From positions 343,853 through 407,852 of the forward strand of contig JAUMUM010000001.1 in assembly GCA_030530685.1 (NCBI GenBank): a DNA stretch of 64,000 nucleotides, given 5' to 3'. Under the pieces are notes generated by a model that made no database searches, had not been told where the DNA came from, and saw only the letters and a list, made by a program, of their open reading frames with translations. The position numbers and the translations under genes are program-made. Source of the stretch: Actinomycetaceae bacterium. Lineage in GTDB: Bacteria > Actinomycetota > Actinomycetes > Actinomycetales > Actinomycetaceae. Of the stretch, positions 39,996-49,126 are shown in pieces. How positions within the stretch are numbered: position 1 is the stretch's first letter; the number at the start of each line of letters is the position of its first letter.

Positions 39996-40649
39996 CTAGC
40001 CCGCGCCCACCAGGCCGCTCTCGTAGGCGAAGATGACGAGCTGCGCCCGGTCCCGGGCACCCACTCTCTGGAGCAGGGCACTCATGTGGGATTTCATCGT
40101 GGCATGGCTAATGTGAAGATGCTCGGCAATCTGGTGGTTCGACATCCCCCTAGCAACCAGGCGCAGCACCTCGGTCTGGCGCGCCGTCAACCCGTCGATG
40201 CTCGCCACACAGGCCGGCCGAGGAACGAACCGGTCGACGAGCGCCCTCACCGCAGTGGGCGCCAGGAGCGCCTGGCCCGAATGCACCGTGACGATGGCCT
40301 GGACGATCCCCTCGGGTGTCGTGTCCTTGAGGAGAAAGCCCGACGCCCCCATCCGCAGGGCCTCGTAGACGTAGCTCTCCAGCTCGAACATCGTCAGGAT
40401 GAGCACGCGCACCCGCTCGTCGCGTGCCAGGATCCGGGACGCGGCGGTCAGACCGTCGAGCCGTGGCATGCGGATGTCCATGAGAACGACGTCGGGCCTG
40501 ACTCGCGTGGCGACGGCGACGGCCTCGGCCCCATCTTCCGCCTGACCCACGACCTCGATGCCTTCGCTCGCCTCCAGGAGGGCGACGAGTGAGCTTCGCA
40601 GAAGCGCCTGGTCCTCGGCAATGACGACCCTAATGGGGCGGGCGGTCAC
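39996..40649 (-). CDS. NarL/FixJ-family response regulator
   Basis: The 217-residue protein has a receiver domain with the acidic pocket AED (11-12), phospho-acceptor Asp58 in LMDIRMPRLDG, the switch Thr in LILTMFE and Lys in FLLKD, then a C-terminal LuxR-type helix-turn-helix (about 150-210: LTARQTEVLRLVARGMSNHQIAEHLHISHATMKSHMSALL). It is the DNA-binding partner of the histidine kinase encoded 97 bases upstream on the same strand. The GTG at 40649 has GGAAGGA seven bases upstream. The likely target is the ABC exporter divergent from the kinase. The inducing signal is unknown. Confidence 0.93.
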   Translation of the reverse strand: MTARPIRVVIAEDQALLRSSLVALLEASEGIEVVGQAEDGAEAVAVATRVRPDVVLMDIRMPRLDGLTAASRILARDERVRVLILTMFELESYVYEALRMGASGFLLKDTTPEGIVQAIVTVHSGQALLAPTAVRALVDRFVPRPACVASIDGLTARQTEVLRLVARGMSNHQIAEHLHISHATMKSHMSALLQRVGARDRAQLVIFAYESGLVGAG

Positions 40650-40671
40650 GGGCGCGTCCTTCCGTCTGCCG

Positions 40672-40789
40672 CGCCGTCGAGCGCCGCCGAGCCCATGGTG
40701 ACCAGATTCCGGAGCAAGACGCTTCCCGCCAGGTGAGTTCCTTCCATCACCGCGACACCTCGCCTTCGCCGTCGAGCGCCGCCGAGCCC
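40672..40789. repeat. 23-base exact direct repeat, 95-base period
   Basis: A 23-base unit containing GTCGAGCGCCGCCGAGCCC is found at 40672-40694 and 40767-40789. The second copy codes for GSAALDG near the C-terminus of the kinase; the first lies in the kinase-regulator gap, so the tail of the kinase gene has been duplicated downstream. Confidence 0.8.
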
Positions 40790-41826
40790 GGGTCCGGGAT
40801 TCTTGCCTCGACGAAGAACCCTTCCGCGCGCGGCCCATAGTCCAACTCACCGGCCAGCGCCGCGACTCGCTCGCGCAGCCCCGCCAGCCCGTTGCCGCCC
40901 GTCGCTGCCGGGTCCGTTCCGGCGCCGGGAGGCCATCCGCCAGCTGGACGGCGGGAACCGCCGTCGTCGTCGACGGAAACAACCAGGGTCCCCTCCTCGC
41001 GCGAAAGGCTCACGGCCACCCGGCCGGGGCCGGCGTGCCTGGCGGAGTTACCGAGCGCCTCCTGAACGATCCGGTAGGCGGTCACGGCCACGCCGCCCGA
41101 GTTGGCCGCCACGCCCTCGCCGACGAATGTCACGTCCAGGCCCGAGGCCCGCGCCCGCTCCACGAGCTCGCCGATCGACTCGATGCCGGGCAGCGGCCCG
41201 AGCGGCGCCGCATCCCCGCCTAACGCCACGTCCCCGGCCGACGCCGAATCTCCGGGAAATGCCATGCCCTTGCGCGCAGCCGCGCCCCCGGCCGACGCCG
41301 ATCCCGCCGGTGTCTCCAAGTTCCCGAGTGATGCCACGTCTGCCAGTGACGCCGCATCCCCGCCTCGCGCCGCATCCGCCGCCGCATCCCCGCGCAAAAC
41401 CCTCACCATTCGGCGCATCTCCAGCGTGGTCGAGCGGCTGATCGCCTCGACGTCCCTGAGCGCCAACCGCAGCGCGCCGGCATCCTCGCCATTGACGAGC
41501 GCCGCCACGCTGGCGCGCATCGTCATGAGCCCGAGCCCGTGAGAGACGATATCGTGCAGGTCCCTGGCAATGGCCAGCCGCTCGGCGGCGAGCGCGCGCT
41601 CGACCTCCTTCGCCCGCAGGGCCGCCCAGTACCGCGCGCGGTCTCTGCGCACGAGGACGATGGCGAGGACGGACGTCAGGAGGATGCATAGGCTGACGAC
41701 GATTACCGCGCCGGGGCGGGGCTCGGCGCGGGCCTCACCCGTTCCGTTCGTGCTCATCGTCACGAGCACCGTCGCCAGGGCGGCCGTCACGGCCAGGACG
41801 GCGCTCGAAGAATACTTACGGGGCAT
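40747..41826 (-). CDS. HisKA_3-type sensor histidine kinase with low-complexity insertion
   Basis: The 359-residue protein has two N-terminal membrane segments (about 8-25 and 40-60) with only a short loop between them, a HisKA_3 dimerisation helix with the phospho-acceptor in ARDLHDIVSH (His91) and a HATPase domain (VQEALGNSARHA, VDDDGG, GNGLAGLRERV). Between the two, residues 146-212 are a Gly/Ala/Asp-rich repetitive stretch (GGDAAS-, SAGGDA-like units) that is not part of the family and is encoded by degenerate GC-rich repeats. The tiny sensor loop suggests an intramembrane-sensing kinase, as is common for systems paired with ABC exporters. The ATG at 41826 lies six bases after TACGGT, so a leaderless start is possible. 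Confidence 0.9.
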   Translation of the reverse strand: MPRKYSSSAVLAVTAALATVLVTMSTNGTGEARAEPRPGAVIVVSLCILLTSVLAIVLVRRDRARYWAALRAKEVERALAAERLAIARDLHDIVSHGLGLMTMRASVAALVNGEDAGALRLALRDVEAISRSTTLEMRRMVRVLRGDAAADAARGGDAASLADVASLGNLETPAGSASAGGAAARKGMAFPGDSASAGDVALGGDAAPLGPLPGIESIGELVERARASGLDVTFVGEGVAANSGGVAVTAYRIVQEALGNSARHAGPGRVAVSLSREEGTLVVSVDDDGGSRRPAGGWPPGAGTDPAATGGNGLAGLRERVAALAGELDYGPRAEGFFVEARIPDPGSAALDGEGEVSR

Positions 41827-41960
41827 GACCTCACCGTACCCAGCCTCGCGGCGTTTCGTCTCTCGGACCTGAGGATGTCAGCCCTGGGGCCGATGCCCGC
41901 GCGGCTTTCCGCCCTCCCGTCCGATGCCCGCGGGCCCGGCCCGGACGAAGATCGCCATCC

Positions 41961-42662
41961 ATGATCGACATTTCACACCTCAGCAAACGCCACGGTAACC
42001 GCGAGGTCGTCAGCGACGTCAGTTTCCGTGCCGAGCCCGGGCGCGTGACCGGATTCGTCGGGCCGAACGGAGCGGGCAAGTCCTCGACGCTGCGCATACT
42101 CCTGGGCCTGGACCGCGCCACCAGCGGATCGGCGACCATCTCCGGCAGGGCCTATCGCGACCTGGCACGCCCCACTCGCACTGTAGGCGCCATGCTCGAC
42201 GGCGCGGGCGCCCACCCCTCGCGGCGCGCGAAGGCCCACATGATGTGGGTGGCCGCCACGGCCGGCATCAGCCGGGCGCGCGTCGACGAATGCCTCGAAA
42301 TCACGGGAATCGCCGAGAACGCGTCGCGCCGGGTCCGGGACCTGTCGCTGGGCATGGGCCAGCGACTCGGTCTTGCCACCGCGCTGCTGGGCGACCCCGA
42401 GGTGCTCGTGCTCGACGAGCCGGAAGGCGGCCTCGACCCCGAAGGCATCCGCTGGATTCGACGGCTGTTGCGCGGCCATGCCGACAGGGGCGGGACCGTT
42501 CTGCTCTCCAGCCACCTCATGGGCGAACTCGGGCAGATCGCCGACGACGTCGTCGTCATCGCCCGCGGGAAAGTCGTCGCGGCCGGAACGCTCGACGAGG
42601 TCGCCTCGGGGCATGCCAGCCTCGAGGACGCATTCTTCGCGCTGACGGGGAGCGAGCAGTGA
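41961..42662 (+). CDS. ABC transporter ATP-binding protein
   Basis: The 233-residue protein is a complete ABC ATPase: Walker A GPNGAGKSS (about 34-42), signature LSLGMGQRL near 128, Walker B VLVLDEPEGGLDP and switch histidine in LLSSHLMGEL. The form with LSLGMGQRL and a short C-terminus is typical of two-permease exporters for peptides or antibiotics (BcrA/drug-type). It overlaps the next gene by four bases (GTGA). The ATG at 41961 has only a weak GAAG-like site. It is divergent from the two-component system, with a 134-base gap that should hold the regulated promoter. Confidence 0.93.
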   Translation: MIDISHLSKRHGNREVVSDVSFRAEPGRVTGFVGPNGAGKSSTLRILLGLDRATSGSATISGRAYRDLARPTRTVGAMLDGAGAHPSRRAKAHMMWVAATAGISRARVDECLEITGIAENASRRVRDLSLGMGQRLGLATALLGDPEVLVLDEPEGGLDPEGIRWIRRLLRGHADRGGTVLLSSHLMGELGQIADDVVVIARGKVVAAGTLDEVASGHASLEDAFFALTGSEQ

Positions 42663-43456
42663 CGGGTCGGGCGCTGGCCGCCTTCCGAGCCGAAGTACTC
42701 AAACTGGCCACGCTGCCGGCGGCTTGGGTCGCCAGTTCACTCAGTGTCGTCGTGCCGCTCGCCCTGACGGCGCTCAACTCGCGGACGGTGCGCCGCGCCT
42801 TGGAAACCGGCAACGAGGGAGACCTCGCCTCCTCTTCCACCGTCGACTCCGGGTTCAGCGACGTGGCGATCGGCGTCATTGGCCCCGTGATTCTGGGGGT
42901 CGTCGCCGTGTCCAGCGAGTACGTGCGCTCGGTGTCACGGCTCGGCGGTGGCCGGCAGCTCGCAACGACAATGGTGTCCGTGCCTCGGCGGGGCCGGCTC
43001 ATCGCGGCCAAGCTCGCCGCGCTCACCGCATGGATCGCGTGTCTGGCCGCCATTTCGGTGCCGCTGACGATCGTCACCTTCCAGCGCCTGGTCGGCCCGT
43101 ACGCCAGCGAGTTGGATGACGTCCTGACGCGGGGCTTGGGCGTGGGCGCCTACTGGCTGACCATGGGGCTGATCGCCTTCGCCCTGGCGACGGCGGCGCG
43201 CAGCGGGACGATTCCGCTGACCTTCCTCCTCATCAACGCTTCGGCCGTTTCCCTGAGCCTGCTCCTGTCTCGGATCACGAGCGCCGTGAGGTTCATGCCC
43301 GACGTGGCGTGGTCCTACCTCACGCTCAGGGGGGATGAGAGGCCCGTTTCGGCTGCCGAGCCCGTGGAGCCGGCCGTCGCCTGGCTGACCCTCGGGTGCT
43401 GGGCGGGTGCCGCCGTGGCCGCCTCTTTCCTGTGCTTCACGAGGAGGGACGCATGA
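42659..43456 (+). CDS. ABC transporter permease (first of two)
   Basis: The 265-residue protein has about six hydrophobic segments (starting LPAAWVASSLSVVVPLALTAL; others near 80, 125, 165, 195 and 240) and the ABC-2 permease layout, with a large extracytoplasmic loop after the first segment. SVPRRGRLIAAKLAAL is the cytoplasmic coupling-like motif also found in the following permease. The GTG at 42659 overlaps the ATPase stop (GTGA) and the stop overlaps the next start (ATGA), so all three are translationally coupled. It forms the membrane part of an exporter; the substrate, perhaps an antimicrobial peptide, is unknown. Confidence 0.83.
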   Translation: MTGRALAAFRAEVLKLATLPAAWVASSLSVVVPLALTALNSRTVRRALETGNEGDLASSSTVDSGFSDVAIGVIGPVILGVVAVSSEYVRSVSRLGGGRQLATTMVSVPRRGRLIAAKLAALTAWIACLAAISVPLTIVTFQRLVGPYASELDDVLTRGLGVGAYWLTMGLIAFALATAARSGTIPLTFLLINASAVSLSLLLSRITSAVRFMPDVAWSYLTLRGDERPVSAAEPVEPAVAWLTLGCWAGAAVAASFLCFTRRDA

Positions 43457-44226
43457 GCCGCGCGGAGAGGTCGGAGCTGCGCCGGGAGGGCAGCGGAGTG
43501 AGCCAGCCGGACAAACGCCAGCCGCGCCGGGAAGACGGAGACGCGGCCAGCGGGGCTCGTCCGGGCTTCGCGCGAGCCCTGACTGCCGAGTGGCGAAAGC
43601 TGGCGAGCCTGGCCTCGACCTGGTTGACGTGCGCGGCGACGGCGGTGCTGGCCGCCCTCGTGGCCGGCTCCCTGGCGCCGCGGCCGGACCAAGCGGGCCA
43701 GGCGGTGCGCAGCGTGGCCGACGTCGCCGCCGCCGGCTTCATTGTCCTCGGCGCGCTGGCGTCCACCGGCGAGCACGCCGGCGGGCAGATACACCGCTCC
43801 CTGCTGTGCCTGCCGCGTCGAGGCAGGCTCCTGGCCGCGAAGGCGGCCGTCACGGTGTGCCTCGGCGGGGTGCTGGCCGCGGTCACGATGCTGGCGTGTG
43901 CCTGGGCGGCCGGCCTTCCCGCCTCCCGGTGGGCGTTCGTCGTGGCCGGCTGCATTCACCTGACGGCGCTGGCGGCGATTGCGGCAGCCGTGGGCGTGAT
44001 CCTACGTGGCCCAGTCGCCTCGCTCGGCACTGCCCTGGTCTGCCTCGTCGTCGCCCCTCCCCTGCTGAGGTGGTCCGTCCTGCCGACGGTCATCGGGCAG
44101 GGCGCCATGGAGGCCGCACTCGATGGTGATGGCTCGGCAGCGGCCGCAAGGATTGCCGCCCTCGCCGCGTGGACCCTCGCGGTGTGGGCCGTGGCGGCGG
44201 CCCACTTCATGCGCACCGATGCGTGA
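43453..44226 (+). CDS. ABC transporter permease (second of two)
   Basis: The 257-residue protein starts with about 45 hydrophilic, Arg/Glu-rich residues, then has about six hydrophobic segments (first STWLTCAATAVLAALVAGSL). It shares with the upstream permease the pattern LSTG/SSEY-type loop, CLPRRGRLLAAKAAV and similar spacing, so the two are likely ancient paralogues forming a heterodimer. The ATG at 43453 overlaps the previous stop (ATGA). The hydrophilic leader could mean that the true start is further in, but no better start is evident. It is the last gene of the exporter operon. Confidence 0.82.
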   Translation: MSRAERSELRREGSGVSQPDKRQPRREDGDAASGARPGFARALTAEWRKLASLASTWLTCAATAVLAALVAGSLAPRPDQAGQAVRSVADVAAAGFIVLGALASTGEHAGGQIHRSLLCLPRRGRLLAAKAAVTVCLGGVLAAVTMLACAWAAGLPASRWAFVVAGCIHLTALAAIAAAVGVILRGPVASLGTALVCLVVAPPLLRWSVLPTVIGQGAMEAALDGDGSAAAARIAALAAWTLAVWAVAAAHFMRTDA

Positions 44227-44500
44227 GTCGGCCGCCAGCTCGCCGCCCGCGCTGCCGCTAGCTCCCAGCCGCAAACTCAGCGCCACCCGCGCTGCCGCCG
44301 ACTCAACGCCACACGCTCGCCGCCGTCACGGAGCGCGCGCATGCCAGGTTGCGACTTCGGAGCCGCCTGGGTCCTCCTACCCTTCCGATTCCGTCCGTTT
44401 TCCGATTGGAGGCTCGCCATCCGTCGCCCGCGCGTGGCATCCTTGCCCACATACGTTTCATCGGGCACGAAGGCGACGTCGACGGTCTGGAAGGAGCGAC

Positions 44501-45211
44501 ATGTTCGGGCTGGCACGAAAGATCCACAGCAAGGTGCGCAGCATGGGTCGAGGGCGCACGTCCCCGGCTTTCCGTGCCGTCGACCGGGCGATGACGGGGC
44601 GCCGCGGCGACGCCGTCGCCTACGCCTGGGGGCTGTCCGAGGCCGTGTCCTTCCCCATCACGGCGGAAATGTGCCAGGTCTGGCTTGGAGTGGCGCAGCC
44701 GAGGCACCTGTTTCGGCGCGCCGCCATGATCGTCGCGGGTTCGGTCTCCGGCGTGGCCGTGACACACCTTCTCACGCGCGCCGGCAGGCGCCCTCCCGCG
44801 CCGTGGACGACGCCGCAGATGGAGGAGGCCACGGCGCGATACCTCGGCGTTGGGCCACGCGGTTATTGGAAGCAGGCGTTCACAGGCATCCCGGTCAAGC
44901 TCTTCGCGGCCGAGTCCGGGCGCCGCGACTTGGACCTGCCTCCCGTCCTCGCGCACGCCCTGGCAGAGCGCGCGCTGCGCATGGTCGGCGCAACCGCCGT
45001 CGTCCTCATTCTGGAAAAGCCGCTCGGCGGGCCGGTGCGCCGCTACTACGGCACGTACCTAGCGCTGACTGGAACCGCTTTCGCCCTGTCGCTGGGCGCC
45101 ATCGTCCGCCTCTGGAGGATCGAGGGCGCGGGCGACGATCCCGAGGCTCGTCTAGAGCGCGTTTCCGCGGAGGAGCAGCCCATCCCCGCAGGACCGCGAT
45201 CGCTGCCGTAG
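44501..45211 (+). CDS. Conserved membrane protein, function unknown
   Basis: The 236-residue protein has hydrophobic segments near 42-60, 68-90, 160-180 and 190-212. The stretch YAWGLSEAVSFPITAEMCQVWLGVAQPRHLFRRAAMIVAGSVSGVAVTHLL recalls YqaA/DedA-like small membrane proteins (Ala-Glu-x(4)-Pro-Ile helix hairpin), but the match is too weak to assign. The middle (about 92-150) is soluble, with WTTPQMEEATARYLG and YWKQAFTGIPVKLFA. The ATG at 44501 has GGAAGGAG four bases upstream, an unusually good ribosome site for this window. The gene stands alone, converging with sucD. The upstream gap (44227-44500) contains GC-rich short repeats but no gene. Confidence 0.72.
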   Translation: MFGLARKIHSKVRSMGRGRTSPAFRAVDRAMTGRRGDAVAYAWGLSEAVSFPITAEMCQVWLGVAQPRHLFRRAAMIVAGSVSGVAVTHLLTRAGRRPPAPWTTPQMEEATARYLGVGPRGYWKQAFTGIPVKLFAAESGRRDLDLPPVLAHALAERALRMVGATAVVLILEKPLGGPVRRYYGTYLALTGTAFALSLGAIVRLWRIEGAGDDPEARLERVSAEEQPIPAGPRSLP

Positions 45212-45282
45212 GCCTGCCGCGCTGCCGCCGCACGGCCGGCTTCCTCGCCGCGAGACCACCGCGCTGCCATCGGCCGGCCGCC

Positions 45283-45306
45283 TGCCTGGCCGCAGCCAGC
45301 CAGGCA
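45283..45306. terminator. Hairpin between the membrane protein gene and sucD
   Basis: TGCCTGGC and GCCAGGCA form an 8-bp stem with an 8-base loop in the 110-base gap between converging genes; bidirectional termination is plausible. No T-tract is visible. Confidence 0.45.
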
Positions 45307-45321
45307 CTGCCCACGACGGCG

Positions 45322-46242
45322 CTACCCGCGCAGAATCTCCCTAACGATCTCCGCCGTCTGGCTCGGCGTCTTGCCGACCCGCACGCCGACGGCCTCGAGC
45401 GCCTGCCGCTTCGCCTCGGCAGTCCCGGCCGAGCCCGAGACGATGGCGCCCGCATGCCCCATGGTCTTGCCCTCGGGCGCGGTGAACCCCGCGACGTAGG
45501 CGACGACGGGCTTCTTCACGCTCTCGGCGATGAAGGCGGCGGCGCGTTCCTCGGCGTCGCCGCCGATCTCGCCAATCATGACGATGAGGTCGGTGTCCGG
45601 GTCAGCCTCGAAGGCCCTGATAGCGTCGACATGGGTGGTGCCCACGACGGGGTCGCCGCCAATGCCGATGCACGTGGTGAAGCCGATGTCGGCCAGTTCG
45701 TACATGAGCTGGTAGGTGAGCGTACCGGACTTGGAAACGAGGCCGAGCCGCCCCGGCCCGGTGATATCGGGCGGCGTGATGCCGACATTCGACTGGCCCG
45801 GCGTGATGATGCCCGGGCAGTTCGGGCCGATGAGCCGCACGCCCTTGTCCCTGGCATGGGCGAAGAACTCGGCCGTGTCGGCGACCGGTATGCCTTCGGT
45901 GATGATGACGACGAGCTCCAGCCCGGCGTCGATGGCCTCGATCACGGCGCCCTTGGCGTGCGCGGGCGGAACGAAGATGGCGGATACCGTGGCATCGGTC
46001 GCCGCCTTTGCCTCGGCCACCGAGCCGTAGACGGGCACGGACACGGTGCCGGCCTGGCGCTGTTCGGCGCCCGGCCCTGCCGGCACGACGTCGAAGTCGA
46101 CGGCCGTCCCCGCCTTGCGCGGATTGACGCCACCTACCACCTGCGTGCCGGCGCCGAGCATGCGGCGGGTGTGCTTTTGCCCCTCGGAGCCGGTCATGCC
46201 CTGGACGATCACCTTGGAGTTCTTATCGAGAAAAACGGCCAT
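45322..46242 (-). CDS. sucD: Succinyl-CoA synthetase alpha subunit
   Basis: The 306-residue protein has the CoA-binding Rossmann domain ([30 protein letters not shown]), the central [17 protein letters not shown] and the phospho-histidine in [12 protein letters not shown] (His263). It interconverts succinyl-CoA and succinate with substrate-level phosphorylation, together with SucC encoded upstream. The ATG at 46242 is three bases after GGGGAG and ten bases after the sucC stop, so they form an operon. In a PFL fermenter it may link the reductive branch from malate, or 2-oxoglutarate from the glutamate dehydrogenase, to succinate. Confidence 0.95.
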   Translation of the reverse strand: MAVFLDKNSKVIVQGMTGSEGQKHTRRMLGAGTQVVGGVNPRKAGTAVDFDVVPAGPGAEQRQAGTVSVPVYGSVAEAKAATDATVSAIFVPPAHAKGAVIEAIDAGLELVVIITEGIPVADTAEFFAHARDKGVRLIGPNCPGIITPGQSNVGITPPDITGPGRLGLVSKSGTLTYQLMYELADIGFTTCIGIGGDPVVGTTHVDAIRAFEADPDTDLIVMIGEIGGDAEERAAAFIAESVKKPVVAYVAGFTAPEGKTMGHAGAIVSGSAGTAEAKRQALEAVGVRVGKTPSQTAEIVREILRG

Positions 46243-46252
46243 GGTCTCCCCT

Positions 46253-47425
46253 TCAGTCCTGAGTTCCCGCTGCGAGCTGCGCCGCCTGCAGCGCGGCGCC
46301 ATCCATCGTATCGACCAGCGTGACGAGCGGGTGCGCGGCCTCGGCCAGGATGGCGCGCCCCTCCTCAACCGCGTTGCCATCGAGGCGCACGACGATCGGT
46401 TTCGACGCCGCGTCGCCCAGGGTCTCAAGTGCCTCGACGATGCCCCTGGCCACCTCGTCGCACGCCGTGATGCCACCGAAGACATTGACGAACACGGAGC
46501 GAACGTCTCGATCGCCGAGAATGACATCCAGGCCATTGGCCATGACCGCCGCCGAGGCACCGCCACCGATGTCGAGGAAATTGGCCGGGCCGACGCCGTA
46601 GCGTTCGCCCGCGTAGGCCACGACGTCGAGCGTGGACATGACCAGGCCCGCCCCGTTGCCGATGACGCCGACCTGCCCGTCGAGCTTGACGTAGTTCAGG
46701 CCCAGAGCCTTGGCCTTGGCTTCCAGCGGGTCCTGTGCGCCCTTGTCCACGAGATGCTCATGTTCGGCGTGGCGGAAGCGGGCATTGTCGTCGAGCGTGA
46801 CCTTGCCGTCCACGGCGATGATGTCCCCCGCGCCGGTCAACACGAGCGGGTTGACCTCGACGAGCGTCGCGTCCTCGCGATCGTAGACCTCCCACAGCCT
46901 TTGCAGCACGGGCACGACCTTGGCGCCAACCTCCGCGTCGAAGCCGGCCTCCTCAACGATCTGCCGGGCCTTGGGCTCGTCGATCCCCACGCGCGGGTCC
47001 ACCGCGACCCTGGCGAGCGCCTCGGGCCGCTGCCTGGCCAGCTCCTCGATCTCCATGCCGCCCTCCACGGAACACATGGCCAGGTAGCTGCGTTGCGAGC
47101 GGTCGAGCAGAAGCGAGAAGTAATACTCGGACGCGATGTCCACCCCGGCGGCAACGAGTACCCTGCCCACGGTGTGGCCCTTAATGTCCATGCCCAAAAT
47201 CCGATCGGCGGCATCGCGTGCCTCTTCGGGTGTGCGGGCAAGTTTGACGCCGCCGGCCTTTCCACGCCCTCCCGTCTTGACCTGGGCCTTGACGACGACG
47301 AGGCCCACGTCCAACTCGCGAGCCGCGTCCTCGGCTTCCTCGGGAGTCGAGGCAACGATTCCCGGTAGGACGGGAACATCGTGCTTCTCGAAAAGATCGC
47401 GGGCCTGGTACTCGTAGAGATCCAC
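46253..47425 (-). CDS. sucC: Succinyl-CoA synthetase beta subunit
   Basis: The 390-residue protein has the ATP-grasp domain ([51 protein letters not shown]) and the C-terminal CoA-ligase domain ([37 protein letters not shown]). The beta subunit holds the nucleotide and succinate sites. The start is GTG at 47425 preceded by GGAAAGGA. A -10-like TACACT lies at 47467-47472 on the minus strand, the same hexamer as at purH. sucC-sucD adjacent to DUF6350-purN-purH and pcrA is the usual actinobacterial order, here with inserted genes. Confidence 0.95.
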   Translation of the reverse strand: MDLYEYQARDLFEKHDVPVLPGIVASTPEEAEDAARELDVGLVVVKAQVKTGGRGKAGGVKLARTPEEARDAADRILGMDIKGHTVGRVLVAAGVDIASEYYFSLLLDRSQRSYLAMCSVEGGMEIEELARQRPEALARVAVDPRVGIDEPKARQIVEEAGFDAEVGAKVVPVLQRLWEVYDREDATLVEVNPLVLTGAGDIIAVDGKVTLDDNARFRHAEHEHLVDKGAQDPLEAKAKALGLNYVKLDGQVGVIGNGAGLVMSTLDVVAYAGERYGVGPANFLDIGGGASAAVMANGLDVILGDRDVRSVFVNVFGGITACDEVARGIVEALETLGDAASKPIVVRLDGNAVEEGRAILAEAAHPLVTLVDTMDGAALQAAQLAAGTQD

Positions 47426-47750
47426 CTGACATCCTTTCCACGAAACCTTGGGCTTTGGGCACGTTCAGTGTATCGAAGCCCTCCGACAGGAATCGACAGG
47501 CCCAATCGGCAATTTCCGCCGATCGAGCTCATCGCTGCCTCGCCCCGCTCAGCAACGGCGCCGCATTCACCGAGCCCCGCGAGCGCACCACCGGCCGGCC
47601 CACCACGGACAGCATCGCCAGACCTCAGAGCACTAGCACCGAGCAAGGATCTTGGCAAGGCGGGCGGCAGACGTCCCACCACGGCAGAAATAATTGCGAA
47701 ATATGGCGAAGCCGTCGCGCGCCCGCACTGGCCGACGTACCATCGGATCC
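47426..47750. other. 325-base divergent promoter region between sucC and the flavin oxidoreductase gene
   Basis: No gene is seen. The minus-strand TACACT at 47467-47472 is a candidate sucC -10. The plus-strand TACCAT at 47738-47743, seven bases before the ATG at 47751, is a candidate leaderless -10. An AT-richer tract lies at about 47684-47705. Confidence 0.55.
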
Positions 47751-48848
47751 ATGAGTCGCCCCCGTCTGTTCGCCCCCATGCCCGTTCGCAAAATGAGAGC
47801 CAGGAACCGCCTCTGGCTGCCACCGATGTGCATGTACTCGGCCAAGGAGGACGGTCGGGTGACGGACTGGCACGTCCAGCACTACGGGACGCGTGCCCAC
47901 GGAGGGTTCGCTGTCGTCATCGCCGAGGCAACGGCCGTCACGCCCGAGGGCAGGATCTCGCCGGCCGACCTGGGCCTATGGAGCGACGGCCAGATCCACG
48001 GGTTCGCGCGCATAGCCGACGCGATTCACGCGGGCGGCGCCATCGCCGGTGTCCAACTCGGCCATTCCGGGCGCAAGGGCGGCACACGCCCGAACCTGCC
48101 GAGCCACGCCGGCGCCTGGAAGGGCACCCGAGACGGTTGGCACCTCCTGGCGCCCAGCGCCATCCCCTCCCCCGGCCACGCGACGCCCACCTCCTTGAGC
48201 GAACCCGAGATCGAGCGCATCATTCGTTCCTTCACCAGGGCAGCCCACCGGGCCGACAGCGCCGGCATCGACCTCATCGAGATCCACGCGGCCCACGGCT
48301 ACCTCATCCACCAGTTCCTTTCGCCCCTGACCAACCATCGCCGCGACTCCTACGGCGGGTCGGTGGAAAACCGCGAGCGCATCCTCATGCGGATCGTCGG
48401 CGACGTGCGTGCCGCCGTCAGCGATTCGACCGCCATCTCCGTGCGCCTTTCGGCCACCGATTGGGCCGACGGCGGCCTGACCGCGTCCAAGACCTGCCGG
48501 CTGGCCAAGAAGCTGGCGGAGCTCGACGTCGACGTCATCCACGTTTCCACCGGGGGCAACGTCGAGGCCAACATCCCGGTCGGCCCGGGCTACCAGTTGC
48601 CCTACGCGCACGAAGTCTCGCAGGCGGTGGCCAGCTCGAAGGCCAGGGTGGTCGGCGTCGGCCTCATCACGAGCGCGCGCCAGGCGGAGGAGGCGCTGGC
48701 CAAGGCCATGTGCGACGCCGTTGCCATCGGCCGGCCCGCCCTCAACGATCCCTACCTGCCGATCCGGTGGGCTCACGAGCTCTCCGCGGAGGACTATTCG
48801 CCGGCTCCAGAGCAGTACTGGCGGGGAAACTGGAGCCACGAAGACTGA
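47751..48848 (+). CDS. Old Yellow Enzyme-family NADPH:flavin oxidoreductase (YqjM/NamA-like)
   Basis: The 365-residue FMN barrel protein begins with LFAPMPVRKMRARNRLWLPPMCMYS, where Cys27 matches the redox-tuning cysteine of YqjM-type enzymes. Further motifs are DWHVQHYGTRAHGGFAVVIAEATAV, GVQLGHSGRKG, the active-site EIHAAHGYLIHQFLSPLTN and RRDSYGGSVENR, and the FMN-phosphate site VVGVGLITS...AIGRPALNDP. It reduces activated alkenes with NADPH; the physiological substrate is unknown, perhaps stress-generated electrophiles. The ATG at 47751 has no ribosome site, but TACCAT ends seven bases before it, so the mRNA is likely leaderless. It converges with an RCC1-repeat gene. Confidence 0.92.
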   Translation: MSRPRLFAPMPVRKMRARNRLWLPPMCMYSAKEDGRVTDWHVQHYGTRAHGGFAVVIAEATAVTPEGRISPADLGLWSDGQIHGFARIADAIHAGGAIAGVQLGHSGRKGGTRPNLPSHAGAWKGTRDGWHLLAPSAIPSPGHATPTSLSEPEIERIIRSFTRAAHRADSAGIDLIEIHAAHGYLIHQFLSPLTNHRRDSYGGSVENRERILMRIVGDVRAAVSDSTAISVRLSATDWADGGLTASKTCRLAKKLAELDVDVIHVSTGGNVEANIPVGPGYQLPYAHEVSQAVASSKARVVGVGLITSARQAEEALAKAMCDAVAIGRPALNDPYLPIRWAHELSAEDYSPAPEQYWRGNWSHED

Positions 48849-48969
48849 GCCGTCATCGTGACCGTTTGCCGTCGTCGGGCCCGTTCTAGGCCATCGTTCG
48901 GGGTCCTCGCACCCATGCGGCCCGAACTCCGGCGCGGCCTATGCCATGGCCGGCGCGGCACCGGGTGCC

Positions 48970-48999
48970 ATTGCCGGTACTCCCATCGCCGGTAGTCCC
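48970..48999. repeat. 15-base imperfect tandem duplication
   Basis: ATTGCCGGTACTCCC (48970-48984) is followed directly by ATCGCCGGTAGTCCC (48985-48999), with two mismatches. They lie in the 278-base gap between converging genes; no gene is seen in that gap. Confidence 0.6.
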
Positions 49000-49126
49000 G
49001 ATTGCCGTGGCCGTGTGAGTCGTCGGCGCAACCCGTGTTGCCGCCACAGCTCGCACCGCGTCACGGCGACAGTCCGGGCCCCGTCGCGGCCCGCGCTGAC
49101 GCGACTTTCCGAGCGACGTGGTGCGG

